DNA of 64,000 nucleotides. It comes from Candidatus Bandiella woodruffii (GTDB lineage Bacteria > Pseudomonadota > Alphaproteobacteria > Rickettsiales > Midichloriaceae). This document shows positions 54,967-64,000 of this stretch, one piece after another (the stretch's first letter is position 1; the number at the start of each line of letters is the position of its first letter). The notes under the pieces were generated by a model. That model saw nothing but the letters and a program-made list of their open reading frames with translations. It did no database searches and was not told the origin of the DNA. The stretch covers positions 434,001-498,000 of the forward strand of contig NZ_CP110820.1 of NCBI RefSeq assembly GCF_034359465.1, written 5' to 3'. The translations under genes and the position numbers were made by a program.

Positions 54967-55265
54967 AAAAACTTTGCCTTATCATACTTAGACTTTTCAA
55001 AATAGCACCTACCCAGCAGATAATCTAAGTCCTCGTATTTATCGTCAAAACGTTTCAGTATTTTAAATCTGAAAATTGCATCGTTGATATTGCCTTTGTT
55101 GAAGTGATATAAACCTAGATCAAAATTTGTTTTTGACAGATTATCCAATTTCTTTTTTGTTTCATGAATGAAATTTTTTGATCTGCGAATCAGCGTTTTT
55201 ATGTCTTGTAGTCTTAATGTTGGCCAAGAACAAAAAAAAGCTTTTAACTTATTAAAATTGAACAT
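54948..55265 (-). CDS. TPR-like protein (N-terminal part of the same probable gene)
   Basis: A 105-residue frame with TPR-type helices: NFDLGLYHFNKGNINDAIFRF, YEDLDYLLGRCYFEKSKYDKA. It runs into AKFFWKVIC and stops within the next gene. A single added T in the run at 54965-54971 would continue the frame as AKFFLESYLLANRPKF, a regular TPR ending, into the methyltransferase. Six bases separate it from qmcA upstream. Either a true frameshift, slippage on the homopolymer, or a sequencing error. Confidence 0.65.
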   Translation of the reverse strand: MFNFNKLKAFFCSWPTLRLQDIKTLIRRSKNFIHETKKKLDNLSKTNFDLGLYHFNKGNINDAIFRFKILKRFDDKYEDLDYLLGRCYFEKSKYDKAKFFWKVIC

Positions 55266-55271
55266 CTTTTA

Positions 55272-56222
55272 CTACTTTAAATCTGGTTTCAATTCCTTGG
55301 TTTTTACATGCTCAAATATAGTCATTGCCTGTGTAACCATGGAGCTGATATTACCTATTTCAGATGGAATAATCACAGTATTACTATTCTTTGCAATATT
55401 TTGAAAAGCTTCTATGTATTGCTGGGCAATTTTCATTGAAACCGCGTCTTTTCCACCAGTCTCAATCATTGCTTCTGCAATTTTTCTAATCCCAACAGCT
55501 GTAGCCTGTGCAACTAGCTGTATTGCTTCTGCTTCCCCTTTAGCCTTGTTTATTTTGTCTGCCATTTCGGCTTCAGAGTTCAGTACCACTCCTTTTTTAT
55601 GGCCCTCAGCTATATTGATCATAGATTGCATCTTCCCTTCGGATTCCAAAATCTCAGCTCTTTTCTGCCTTTCAGATGACACCTGCGCTTCCATGGCTTT
55701 CAGTATAGTTGCTGGGGGAGTAATATCACGAATTTCATACCTCATGCATTGAATACCCCAAGTTGACGCAGCTTCATTAATTGCAGAGACGATCTGGGTA
55801 TTCAAATAGTCTCTCTCTTCAAAGCTTTTATCCATAACTAACTTGCCAATGGCCGACCTCATTGAAGTTTGAGCTAACTGAGTAACTGCGTAATACGGAT
55901 TCTCCACACCATAAGAAGCATCAACCGGGTTGATAATTCTCACATAAATTATGCCATCGAGTGCTAAAGTTACATTATCCTTTGTAATTGCCGATTGCTG
56001 CATCACATCTATAGCTTTTTCTTTTAGAGTATGTTTATAAGCTACTCTGTCTATAAAAGGAACAATAAACGTCAATCCAGGCTGCAGCGTTTTGTTATAC
56101 TTCCCCAATCTCTCAACAATCCACGCCTGTTGCTGAGGTACAATCTTAATCGCCAACCAACAAAAAGCGCCAGCAACAATTAGAAGAAATGCTCCACCAG
56201 AGTTATAATCTAAAAGGTCCAT
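55272..56222 (-). CDS. qmcA: SPFH/stomatin-like protein (QmcA type)
   Basis: A 316-residue inner-membrane protein: one N-terminal membrane segment (AFLLIVAGAFCWLAIKIVP), then an SPFH/Band-7 domain (VPQQQAWIVERLGKYNKTLQPG, ERDYLNTQIVSAINEAASTWGIQCMRYEIRDITPP), then a coiled coil rich in Ala and Glu (about 175-260). Family members build large ring scaffolds that often restrain membrane proteases such as FtsH. It is preceded by nfeD, its usual partner, 84 bases upstream. Confidence 0.92.
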   Translation of the reverse strand: MDLLDYNSGGAFLLIVAGAFCWLAIKIVPQQQAWIVERLGKYNKTLQPGLTFIVPFIDRVAYKHTLKEKAIDVMQQSAITKDNVTLALDGIIYVRIINPVDASYGVENPYYAVTQLAQTSMRSAIGKLVMDKSFEERDYLNTQIVSAINEAASTWGIQCMRYEIRDITPPATILKAMEAQVSSERQKRAEILESEGKMQSMINIAEGHKKGVVLNSEAEMADKINKAKGEAEAIQLVAQATAVGIRKIAEAMIETGGKDAVSMKIAQQYIEAFQNIAKNSNTVIIPSEIGNISSMVTQAMTIFEHVKTKELKPDLK

Positions 56223-56306
56223 AAATGCCTCAATATAAAAAATAAATTGTGCTATCCTTCATCTTACTTATTTTGCAACAAACTATCAACGATGAAAATA
56301 AACAAC

Positions 56307-56777
56307 TTACACATTCTCTACTAAAAAGACATTATTTTCAACCGAGATAATTTTTACATTATCGCCTTTTCGAACTGGTGCCACGCCGTTAACAGCTGTC
56401 AACTTAGCTTTACAAACCGCGCCAGACCACTTTATCTCTCCAACTTTCTTGTTGTCCAATTCGTCGCTGTACACCACAGCTACGCTTCCCTCAAAATTAT
56501 TATAATCCTTAGCTGGCTTATTCAAGTTAACTATGTATCTTGCCGGTTTCCATAAACTTATAGACCAAAAGCATAAGAATGCGCAAAACATTCCAACTTG
56601 GCTTATTATTGAATTTAATGTAACAACATCAAACCTTATAACAAAAGCAACGCTAAATGCTGCAATCCCCGCAAAAAACATGATTATAGTGCCACCCATT
56701 AGCATTTCCATAATCAACAACAATGCACCCAATAAATACCAAAAATCCAACTGGTTATCAAAAAAATAATTCATCAT
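56307..56777 (-). CDS. NfeD-family membrane protein
   Basis: A 156-residue short NfeD: two or three membrane helices (FWYLLGALLLIMEMLMGGTIIMFF, then VGMFCAFLCFWSISLW) followed by an OB-fold tail (GSVAVVYSDELDNKKVGEIKWSGAVCKAKL). Short NfeD proteins occur next to SPFH proteins and are thought to work with them in membrane quality control, as here with qmcA. Confidence 0.9.
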   Translation of the reverse strand: MMNYFFDNQLDFWYLLGALLLIMEMLMGGTIIMFFAGIAAFSVAFVIRFDVVTLNSIISQVGMFCAFLCFWSISLWKPARYIVNLNKPAKDYNNFEGSVAVVYSDELDNKKVGEIKWSGAVCKAKLTAVNGVAPVRKGDNVKIISVENNVFLVENV

Positions 56778-56802
56778 AGAAATTACACCCCTACTCTTTT
56801 TC

Positions 56803-57618
56803 TTACATTATATACGATATTTTATCAAATTCATCTACAGTTAATTCTTCCGCTCTTTTATTGAAATCTATACCTATTTTCATCAACTCTTCTTCTGGGT
56901 TTGAGAGAATGGGTTTGAGGCTTGTTTTTATTTTTTTGCGCCTTAGGTTGAATGCCGCCTTACATGCTTTTTCTATATTTTCTATTCTGGCAAGTTCTAT
57001 CTTAGGTGTTTTTGGCACCAGCTTTATCACAGAAGAATATACTTTGGGAGCTGGGAAAAAATTTTCTGGTTCGACGTCAAATAATTTTTCACAATGGCAA
57101 ATATACTGAGCCAAAACGCTGAGCCTACCATATTCTGCTGTTGCTACTTCGGCTAAAACTCTGTCTGCCACCTCTTTTTGTAGCATGATTATGATCTCAT
57201 CAACAAAATCCATTTTTTTCAACCATTTCACAAGCAATAAACTTCCAATGTTATAGGGAAGGTTTGAAACTATTGTGTAATTCCCACTAATGATCTCTTC
57301 CTCAACAACTTTAAGCGCATCTGCATTTACGAGATGGAAAGCTTTGCTGGTATTTGCTTTTATCTCCTCTAATATTGGGATAAATTTTCTGTCAACCTCA
57401 ACAACCGTTAAAGAGTTGATGTCTTTTTGGAGTAGAGAAATTGTCAAGACGCCAAGCCCTGGTCCGATTTCTAAAATGTTTCGATTAGTTGTGTTGCCCA
57501 ATGATCTTGCAATTTTACCCACAATATTGGCATTGATTAAAAAATTCTGACCAAACCTCTTGGTTGGAGATATTTGATGGGCCTTTAGCAACTTGTTTAA
57601 CTCTGTTATTTCAAACAT
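56803..57618 (-). CDS. ksgA: 16S rRNA (adenine(1518)-N(6)/adenine(1519)-N(6))-dimethyltransferase
   Basis: A 271-residue enzyme (RsmA/KsgA) that dimethylates two adenines in helix 45 of 16S rRNA with SAM. It has GQNFLINANIVGKIA, EIGPGLGVLTISL, the catalytic NLPYNIGS and the C-terminal helical domain FNLRRKKIKTSL. Length is normal. It is divergent from lptD with 138 bases between; in many proteobacteria lptD, surA, pdxA and ksgA are clustered, and that old neighbourhood is partly preserved. Confidence 0.96.
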   Translation of the reverse strand: MFEITELNKLLKAHQISPTKRFGQNFLINANIVGKIARSLGNTTNRNILEIGPGLGVLTISLLQKDINSLTVVEVDRKFIPILEEIKANTSKAFHLVNADALKVVEEEIISGNYTIVSNLPYNIGSLLLVKWLKKMDFVDEIIIMLQKEVADRVLAEVATAEYGRLSVLAQYICHCEKLFDVEPENFFPAPKVYSSVIKLVPKTPKIELARIENIEKACKAAFNLRRKKIKTSLKPILSNPEEELMKIGIDFNKRAEELTVDEFDKISYIM

Positions 57619-57756
57619 TTGGTAAGCAATGATTTACAAATTGATAGTTTTTAGTTAATTAGGTATATAGCTGGCGAAAACAACTTCTAAAGAATATGGA
57701 GTATACACTGTTTCTTTTTTAAGAATAACTTAATTTTATAAAAAGCATAAAATTTA

Positions 57757-59958
57757 ATGATATACCCTTATAAATATGTTCTATCGATGGTTTTGGTATT
57801 GCTCTATTGCATAACTTTGTGCATAGCGCAAGATCAAAACAAGGAACAAAAAGAAATCGAAATTGAAGCAGATGAGCTAGTATACAATAAAGCTGAAGAA
57901 TCAATCATTGCGAATGGAAATGTACACATCAAACAAGATGATTTGCAATTAATGACTGGAAAAGTTGTGTACAATAAAAAAACCAATTATCTGTATGCAT
58001 TTGGTAACGTTGCTTTTAGTAACGATAGTAGGAACTTTTTTTTTGGCAAAGAAGCATTTTTGGACCGAAACAAGAATTCTGGTGTAATCGTGAAGTTTAA
58101 GGCACGTTTGTCGAAAAAGGGCTTGTTATCCTCAGACTTTGCAAAAATGTTGGATAGAAATAGATTTTTAGTTCATGGGCTGGTTTTTTCAACTTGCAGT
58201 GTTTGCGATGAAAATCTGAAACCTCGGACTCCAATATGGCAAATTAAAGCGAAAGAAGCTTTAGTGGACAAGAAAGAGGAAACAATAAAGTACAGGCATA
58301 GTAAGGTGGAGATTTTTGGCGTTCCTGTTTTTTACCTTCCATATTTTTCTATGCCAACCCCGCAAGCACATAATAGGAGTGGGTTTTTAGCTCCAAAATT
58401 TAAAAACTCAAATATCCTGGGTTTTCAGACATCAATTCCCTATTATTTTAGTATTTTACCACAAATGGACTTAACATATACGCCTACTTTTAGCACAAAA
58501 GAGAATGCTATCCACAACCTTAGTTTTCGTCATTTGACCAATTATGGTCTTTATGAGATAGAAACCTATTTCACTCATAGGGATGCAATTGATGAGAAAA
58601 AATCTTTTAAAGGATTGTTCCAAACCTCGGGGAATTTTAAGTTAAAAAATAATTATTTTTTCGACTATGATTCAAAAAGGGTATTGGATAATTCAAAAAA
58701 ATTCATCCAGAAATATAATATTTCTAAGGATGATGTGTTTACAAGCAAGTTTTCTCTAAGAAAAGAAAAGAAAGATAATATGTTGTTGATGTTTGATACA
58801 ATTTTCTTTCAAGACCTAAGAAAAGGCGAGATTAATAATAAGAAAGATACCCCATCAGTTTTACCATGGGTCAGAACTTACAATAAAGTTCCAGTGAAGT
58901 TGCCATTTGGTTATGAGCTTATTTTTTCTACAGACTTGCTCAATTTAACTAGGGAGGAAGGAACGAATTATAAAAGAGCAACTTTCCAACTGGATATGTT
59001 AAATAACACCTATCTTCCACTTGGTCAAGTATTGGGCATCTCTCCATCAATTAGATATGATTACTACAACATTCATTATACCGCCGATAAATCCACAAGT
59101 AAAAGTAGAGTGTTAGGAAAACTGCTTATGAACTGGAGGTGGCCTTTTATAAAGCATCAGGGGCATAAAAATATCATTTTAGAACCAATTGTAAATTTCA
59201 GTTACAACTCATCAGCTACCGGGAATTTTTTGAAAGAAGACGGCCAAGAACAACTCATAAACGCTTCAAATGTTTTTGCCTCAAATTTTTTCACCGGTAA
59301 AGATATTATCGATTTTGGTTCCAGTATAAACTATGGTTTAAGAGCAAATTATTATACTGAGGGCAATACTTATGGAGCCGTTTTAGGCCAGAGTTATAAA
59401 TTAAACAGGCCAAAAGAATTGGAGCATAACATCTCTTATAGTTGGAACGACAAAATAATTGGGCAAAAGTCTGAAATAGTGGCAAAACTTTATACCCAGA
59501 TTGGTAGCGATCTCTCATTTGTTAACAATATAAGTTTGTCCCCGAATCGTTTTGATTTAATTAAAAATGAGCTAGATGCCAATATGAAATACAGAAAGTT
59601 GGTATTTGGTCTGGGGCATGTATTTATTAAAGAGCAATACATCAATAAATGTTATAACGATTACAATCAGGAGATAAGCGGAAAACTGCAATATAATTTT
59701 TATCAGAAATGGTGGCTGGAGGCAAAAGCGAAACGAAAAATTGGACATCTAACCAAAGAAGAAAAAATCGACCAGTATGACTTAAATGCCAAAGAAAAAA
59801 ATAAAAATATTAGTAAATGGGTTAGCAATGAGATAAGTTTGTTGTATAAAGGAGATTGTTTAAAAATCAATTTTGGTATAGAAAGAGATTACTCTATGCC
59901 CAAAGGTTTAAAGCCTTCCTTCACAACGTATATGAAGATTGAACCTATTTTTAACTAG
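57757..59958 (+). CDS. lptD: LPS-assembly protein LptD
   Basis: A 733-residue outer-membrane protein with a signal peptide (LSMVLVLLYCITLCIAQ), an N-terminal beta-jellyroll of OstA type (EIEADELVYNKAEESIIANGNVHI, about 30-140), then a large beta-barrel with many aromatic strands and a C-terminal Phe-containing strand. The cysteine pair in FSTCSVCDEN is conserved in alphaproteobacterial LptD. LptD inserts LPS into the outer leaflet with LptE. surA follows 13 bases later, fitting its role as LptD chaperone. Confidence 0.95.
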   Translation: MIYPYKYVLSMVLVLLYCITLCIAQDQNKEQKEIEIEADELVYNKAEESIIANGNVHIKQDDLQLMTGKVVYNKKTNYLYAFGNVAFSNDSRNFFFGKEAFLDRNKNSGVIVKFKARLSKKGLLSSDFAKMLDRNRFLVHGLVFSTCSVCDENLKPRTPIWQIKAKEALVDKKEETIKYRHSKVEIFGVPVFYLPYFSMPTPQAHNRSGFLAPKFKNSNILGFQTSIPYYFSILPQMDLTYTPTFSTKENAIHNLSFRHLTNYGLYEIETYFTHRDAIDEKKSFKGLFQTSGNFKLKNNYFFDYDSKRVLDNSKKFIQKYNISKDDVFTSKFSLRKEKKDNMLLMFDTIFFQDLRKGEINNKKDTPSVLPWVRTYNKVPVKLPFGYELIFSTDLLNLTREEGTNYKRATFQLDMLNNTYLPLGQVLGISPSIRYDYYNIHYTADKSTSKSRVLGKLLMNWRWPFIKHQGHKNIILEPIVNFSYNSSATGNFLKEDGQEQLINASNVFASNFFTGKDIIDFGSSINYGLRANYYTEGNTYGAVLGQSYKLNRPKELEHNISYSWNDKIIGQKSEIVAKLYTQIGSDLSFVNNISLSPNRFDLIKNELDANMKYRKLVFGLGHVFIKEQYINKCYNDYNQEISGKLQYNFYQKWWLEAKAKRKIGHLTKEEKIDQYDLNAKEKNKNISKWVSNEISLLYKGDCLKINFGIERDYSMPKGLKPSFTTYMKIEPIFN

Positions 59959-59971
59959 AAAATAAATTTAT

Positions 59972-60943
59972 ATGACAAACTTATTTAGATCAATAAAATT
60001 GCTTATAGCTGCAGCATTAATAGTATCTTCATCCACAGAAGTCTTAGCAGAGCAGGATTACATAGTTGCATATGTTAATAACGAGATTATCACATCTTAT
60101 GACTTGAAGAAAAGGGTGGAGTTGGCTGAGTCGATAAACAAGGTAAAAATCTCAAGCAAGGAGGCTAAACAATCTATTCTTCAAACACTAATCGACGAAA
60201 AATTGATTGCTCAAATAGCAAGAAGAAACAATATTTCTGTGCCAAAAGAACAAGTGATGTCTTACATAGGTTTGATAGCTAAAGATAATGGGGTCAGCAA
60301 TCTGGAGCAATTGGCTAAACGTTATAAGATAAGTCCTGCTGAATTTATGAAACAAATTGAGGGACAACTTTTGTTAAAAAAACTGGTACAAATACAAATT
60401 GCGCCAGATACTAAAGTTTCTCAGCAAGAAACGCATGACAATTTAAATAATATATCTGCGAATGTTGTTCAATCCTCCAATGTTGAAGCAAGTAGTGATG
60501 TGAAGATCTCAGAAATCGTGTTGTACAAACAATCTTTGAAGCAGGCAGATATGCAAAAACTTTTAAACAATCTATATTTGCAACTTAAGCAAGGCATTGC
60601 CTTTGAAGACCTTGCAAGACAATTCTCTGAAAGCCCATCTGCTTCATCGGGAGGATCGATTGGTTGGGTAAAACTGGGGCAATTGGCTAAACCAATAGCA
60701 GATGCAATAGAACAAGATTTAGTCCACTTTAAGACAGGTAGGGTCACTGCTCACCCAATTGATATAGATGACCGTGTTATATTGGTGAAATTAGTGGATA
60801 CGAGAGCAGGAAAAAAAGTAATAAAAAAAGTGAGTGAAGAAGAGGTTCAGGATGTACTCTTTAACCAGAAGTTGTCCATAAATGTCCGTAATTTTATAAA
60901 CAATCTGAGGAAGAATTCTTATATTCATATTAAAAACTCATGA
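59972..60943 (+). CDS. surA: SurA-type periplasmic chaperone/peptidyl-prolyl isomerase
   Basis: A 323-residue exported protein with a signal peptide cut near VLA-EQ (residue 26). The SurA N-domain (IVAYVNNEIITSYDLKKRVEL, TLIDEKLIAQIARRN) is followed by a single parvulin domain (about 180-285; FSESPSASSGGSIGWVKLGQL) where E. coli SurA has two. One-parvulin SurA proteins are common in alphaproteobacteria. It helps outer-membrane proteins fold. Cotranscribed with lptD; convergent with acpS, 24 bases apart. Confidence 0.93.
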   Translation: MTNLFRSIKLLIAAALIVSSSTEVLAEQDYIVAYVNNEIITSYDLKKRVELAESINKVKISSKEAKQSILQTLIDEKLIAQIARRNNISVPKEQVMSYIGLIAKDNGVSNLEQLAKRYKISPAEFMKQIEGQLLLKKLVQIQIAPDTKVSQQETHDNLNNISANVVQSSNVEASSDVKISEIVLYKQSLKQADMQKLLNNLYLQLKQGIAFEDLARQFSESPSASSGGSIGWVKLGQLAKPIADAIEQDLVHFKTGRVTAHPIDIDDRVILVKLVDTRAGKKVIKKVSEEEVQDVLFNQKLSINVRNFINNLRKNSYIHIKNS

Positions 60944-60967
60944 TATTTTGATGGAGGAACTTTCCCC

Positions 60968-61342
60968 TTAGCTTTTGCTTAAGGTTTCCAAAATAACGTA
61001 AGCAATTGTGTATGGATATTCGTCCGCAATTGATAAAAAAGCTTTAACCCCTTGGTTGGACATTGGATGTTTGTTAAAAAAAGGAGCATTTTTGGCATCG
61101 TTAAAAATTTCTATAGCCTGGAAAGCAACCTCTCCCCTAATACCATGCCCAGTTGCTTTAGCATAAGCTTCCTTTGCTGCAAATCTTTTGGCAAAATATG
61201 AGTAATGTTCAGGATTATTAGCAAGTTTAATTTCGTTTTCGGTAAAGATTCTTGATAAAAACTTATATTTATATTTTTTTATCAACCTCTCCACTCTTCT
61301 GATATCAACAATATCACAACCAATACCCACAATCATCTTCAC
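60968..61342 (-). CDS. acpS: holo-[acyl-carrier-protein] synthase
   Basis: A 124-residue enzyme that moves 4'-phosphopantetheine from CoA to acyl carrier protein. Both signatures are present: IVGIGCDIVDIRRVERL with the metal-binding Asp, and FAKRFAAKEAYAKATG with the metal-binding Glu. The frame opens with GTG directly after the aspS stop; the ATG two codons later (61336) is equally possible. Last gene of a tal-aspS-acpS run. Confidence 0.95.
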   Translation of the reverse strand: MKMIVGIGCDIVDIRRVERLIKKYKYKFLSRIFTENEIKLANNPEHYSYFAKRFAAKEAYAKATGHGIRGEVAFQAIEIFNDAKNAPFFNKHPMSNQGVKAFLSIADEYPYTIAYVILETLSKS

Positions 61343-63163
61343 TTAATTTCGATCAGGTTTTGGTGCCATCATGATGTTCAATTCACGAAGCGCTTTTTGG
61401 TCAACATTTGTCGGTGCCCCCATCAATAAATCTTGCGCATTTTGATTAAGCGGGAAAGCTATAATCTCCCTAATATTAGGCTCATTCGCCAAAAGCATAA
61501 TCATTCTATCAACACCTGGTGCGATACCGCCATGTGGAGGTGCACCATACTTTAATGCTTTAACCATAGCGGGAAAATTTTCATCAACTTGTGTGTTGCT
61601 ATAACCAACGTTTGCAAAGGCCTGGTACATTATGGGAAGTTTATGGTTTCTGATCGCACCACTTGAAAGCTCTACCCCATTACATATGATGTCATACTGG
61701 AATGCTTTTATCATCAATTTCTCCTCCAGTGTTTTAGCATTTTGTAATGCTTCTAAACCACCTTGCGGCATGGAGAATGGATTGTGGAAAAAATCCAGCT
61801 TCTTCTCTTCAGCATTCCACTCGTAAAACGGATAATCCACTATCCAGCAGAACCTAAATTCTTTTTCTGCAACAAGATTAAGCTCTTGCCCAAGTTTTTC
61901 TCTAACTTTACCTGCATTTTTAGCTGCGATTTCTTCAACATCACATGTAAAAAAGACTGAATCATCTTGCTTTAAATCGCAAATTTCTTTTAGCAGTTTA
62001 AATTTATCCGGGCTTAAAAATTTTGCGATCGGACCTTTGCCCTCACCATTTTCGTCTATGGCGATATATGCCAGCCCCTTTGCTTTAAGTTCAGCCTGGG
62101 CAAAAGCTATCATTTTATCATAAAACCCTCTACTGAGCCCCTTGCAATTATGCACTGGTATAGCACGAACTACGCTGCCGTTTTCAATTCCAGCATTAAA
62201 TATGGAGAAGTCTGAGTGTCTAAACACCTCTGTCGCATCTCGGATAACTATTGGGTTTCTTAAATCTGGTTTATCTGAACCATATTTTAGCATAGCGTCG
62301 TGATAAGTTATTTGAGGGAATGGATAATCCGTCACCTTCCAATCCGAAAATGTTTTGAAAGTATTAGCAAGTACCGGTCCAATTGCCTCAAAGACGTCTT
62401 CTTGCGTCACAAATGACATCTCTATGTCCAACTGATAAAACTCCCCTGGCGCTCTATCAGCTCTTGCGTCCTCATCTCTGAAACATGGGGCAATTTGAAA
62501 GTACCTATCAAACCCTGCAATCATAAAAAGCTGCTTGAATTGCTGAGGCGCCTGAGGGAGGGCATAAAACTTCCCTGGATGCAATCTACTTGGTACCAAG
62601 AAGTCTCTTGCTCCTTCAGGTGAACTTGCAGTTAATATTGGGGTTTGAAATTCAGTAAAACCTCTCTTGTACATTTCATCTCTTAAGAATCTGGCAACCT
62701 TGCTTCTTAAGGCAATATTGTTGTGCATATTCTCCCTTCTTAAATCTAAAAAACGATACCTCAGTCTTAAATCTTCTGGAAATGGTTGGTCAGAGTTCAC
62801 GTTAATTGGCAAAACTTCAGCTTCTGATTCAATGTTGAATTGTTCTATAACAATTTCTACCTCACCTGTTGGCAACTCTTTATTGATGGTTTCTTCTGAC
62901 CTCTTTACCACTTTGCCAACCACGGTTATTACACTTTCATAACTCAGTGATGTAAGTGTGTTAAAGTCCTCCTTTGGCAGTGGATAAAGCCTATCATCCT
63001 GATTGGATGTTACCAATTGAACAATGCCAAAATGGTCTCTTAAATCTATGAAATAAACCCCTCCGTGATCTCTTTTTCTGTGGATCCATCCTGAAACTTT
63101 TACAGTACTGCCGATATCTTGGGTGGACAGTTGTCCACATTTATGAGTTCTGAATTTATGCAT
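61343..63163 (-). CDS. aspS: aspartyl-tRNA synthetase
   Basis: A 606-residue class IIb synthetase of bacterial type. It has the N-terminal OB-fold anticodon domain ([23 protein letters not shown]), motif 1 region, motif 2 [22 protein letters not shown], the GAD insertion domain (about 290-420) and motif 3 GVDRMIMLL. Bacteria without a full tRNA-Asn route often use a non-discriminating AspRS with GatCAB; I cannot tell which type this is. It is followed at once by acpS and preceded by tal 11 bases away. Confidence 0.97.
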   Translation of the reverse strand: MHKFRTHKCGQLSTQDIGSTVKVSGWIHRKRDHGGVYFIDLRDHFGIVQLVTSNQDDRLYPLPKEDFNTLTSLSYESVITVVGKVVKRSEETINKELPTGEVEIVIEQFNIESEAEVLPINVNSDQPFPEDLRLRYRFLDLRRENMHNNIALRSKVARFLRDEMYKRGFTEFQTPILTASSPEGARDFLVPSRLHPGKFYALPQAPQQFKQLFMIAGFDRYFQIAPCFRDEDARADRAPGEFYQLDIEMSFVTQEDVFEAIGPVLANTFKTFSDWKVTDYPFPQITYHDAMLKYGSDKPDLRNPIVIRDATEVFRHSDFSIFNAGIENGSVVRAIPVHNCKGLSRGFYDKMIAFAQAELKAKGLAYIAIDENGEGKGPIAKFLSPDKFKLLKEICDLKQDDSVFFTCDVEEIAAKNAGKVREKLGQELNLVAEKEFRFCWIVDYPFYEWNAEEKKLDFFHNPFSMPQGGLEALQNAKTLEEKLMIKAFQYDIICNGVELSSGAIRNHKLPIMYQAFANVGYSNTQVDENFPAMVKALKYGAPPHGGIAPGVDRMIMLLANEPNIREIIAFPLNQNAQDLLMGAPTNVDQKALRELNIMMAPKPDRN

Positions 63164-63174
63164 ATGTATTTTGG

Positions 63175-63822
63175 TTATGTTTTGACTGTACTCCAGTCGT
63201 TAAGAAAAATTTCAATACCTTTTTCTGTCAAAGGATTATTTATCATAGCAGAGATAAGGCTTGGTGGTAAGGTTATAACATCCACCCCAAGCTTAGCCAC
63301 CTCTATTATATGTATTGGGTTTCTTATTGACGCAGCTAAAATTTGAGTTGAGATATCTGGATAATTTTGGTATATGGCGCAAATATCTGCTATCAGTGCG
63401 ATGCCATCGCGCCCCATATCATCAAGCCTACCTATAAATGGGGATACATAAGTGGCACCAGCTTTTGCAGCAAGCAATGCTTGTGTTGGAGAAAAGCATA
63501 AGGTCATGTTGACAGCAATAGACTTTTCAGCCAATACTTTACAAGCTTTCAGGCCATCTTGGGTGATTGGTAATTTTATTGTAATTTGAGGCGCTATCTC
63601 AGAGAGCCTTTCCGCCTCGCGCAACATGTTATCATAATCAGTTGCTATCACCTCAACACTTACAGATGTATCTATAATTTCACATATCTCGCGTATTACA
63701 GTTCCAAAGTCCTGTTTTGACTTGGCGATGATGGACGGGTTTGTTGTAACTCCATCAACAACACCCAATTCTTTATATTTTTTTATGGCTGCAACATCGC
63801 AACTATCAAGGTACACCTTCAT
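63175..63822 (-). CDS. tal: transaldolase-like aldolase (TalC/fructose-6-phosphate aldolase group)
   Basis: A 215-residue small TIM-barrel aldolase. [10 protein letters not shown] lies at 26-35, the Schiff-base Lys83 in [26 protein letters not shown] and [12 protein letters not shown] follow, as in MipB/TalC proteins. In rickettsiae-like genomes a lone short transaldolase links fructose-6-phosphate and sedoheptulose-7-phosphate for pentose supply. Transaldolase and F6P-aldolase activities cannot be separated by eye. Confidence 0.93.
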   Translation of the reverse strand: MKVYLDSCDVAAIKKYKELGVVDGVTTNPSIIAKSKQDFGTVIREICEIIDTSVSVEVIATDYDNMLREAERLSEIAPQITIKLPITQDGLKACKVLAEKSIAVNMTLCFSPTQALLAAKAGATYVSPFIGRLDDMGRDGIALIADICAIYQNYPDISTQILAASIRNPIHIIEVAKLGVDVITLPPSLISAMINNPLTEKGIEIFLNDWSTVKT

Positions 63823-63904
63823 GTTTAAGTAGTGAAGCTCAGTTTGACTAATTATCCAAGGTAGGATATATTTTTTTTAACTTAATGCAAGAGAAATAAA
63901 AGGC

Positions 63905-64000
63905 ATGTTCAGTGGCATTATAGTCGACATTGGTACTATTTCACACATCAATAAGGAATCTAGAGATTGGAAAATATTGATACGTACTTCTTTAAATTTG
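63905..64000 (+). CDS. ribE: riboflavin synthase alpha subunit, 5' end only (cut by window edge)
   Basis: An ATG at 63905, 3 bases after AAAGG, opens 32 codons to the window end. They begin MFSGIIVDIGTISHI, matching the invariant MFTGII(x)xxG start of riboflavin synthase, which dismutates two 6,7-dimethyl-8-ribityllumazine molecules. Only the first part of barrel 1 is visible. It is divergent from tal. Confidence 0.85.
   Translation, partial: MFSGIIVDIGTISHINKESRDWKILIRTSLNL

Overview
The window is AT-rich and reads as the chromosome of a host-restricted alphaproteobacterium, most probably Rickettsiales. This is an inference from gene content, low G+C, gene decay and IS load; no rRNA or other decisive marker is present. 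It keeps a Gram-negative envelope programme: peptidoglycan (murG, an S11 D,D-carboxypeptidase), LPS and outer membrane (waaA, a DUF374 acyltransferase, lptG, lptD, a tiny lptM, surA) and phospholipid balance (mlaA, mlaC). It also keeps respiration (nuoI, mdh), dNTP supply (nrdA, nrdR, dut), repair (recG, uvrA), translation and RNA modification (aspS, two tRNAs, tadA, ksgA, rsmE, rluD, queE), and uptake of organic and amino acids (a DAACS symporter and an Art-type ABC transporter beside argR).

Layout. 1-2.9 kb: dnaX 3' end, ybaB, corA, tRNA-Ala and tRNA-Gly. 2.95-9.2 kb: an IS1/IS6 scar, nrdR-murG, then a five-deep IS nest abutting nadK. 10-18 kb: smr-domain gene, dsbA-like gene with peptide repeats, queE, dut, a thioredoxin gene split by an IS, lptM, recG, a DAACS symporter. 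18.3-26.3 kb: a scrambled region where one very large pentapeptide-repeat gene is cut into three pieces by IS427- and IS1-type elements and an IS1-mediated inversion. 26.4-29.4 kb: lptG-waaA-DUF374 operon. 29.5-35.2 kb: more IS elements around nuoI and rluD. 35.4-46.7 kb: dacA-rsmE-gshA-pgeF, convergent uvrA and mdh, argR divergent from artJ-artQ-artP, a SnoaL-like gene. 46.8-64 kb: tadA-suhB, a split msrQ-like gene, nrdA with two NrdR boxes, mlaA-mlaC, a TPR/methyltransferase pair, nfeD-qmcA, ksgA, lptD-surA, tal-aspS-acpS, and the start of ribE.

Mobile DNA. Eleven islands total about 15 kb, roughly a quarter of the window. They are built from five families: IS6 (832 bp), an IS1-family element here called IS1-B (787 bp), a second IS1-family element called IS1-D (805 bp), an IS5-family IS427-type element (834 bp) and a 1.2-kb IS5-subgroup element. 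Target-site duplications let the history be read base by base. Three cellular genes regain one open frame when the IS and one duplication are removed. One 0.57-kb segment is provably inverted. A 30.8-kb segment carrying housekeeping genes is bounded by IS6 copies whose outer flanks are the two halves of one insertion. A 549-bp IS1 deletion derivative has spread as a non-autonomous element.

A separate family of ~158-bp interspersed repeats sits mostly between convergent genes and supplies the last codons of several of them. I found no CRISPR array, prophage or recognisable defence system. The least described items are the broken 1,123-residue pentapeptide protein and the interspersed repeat family.
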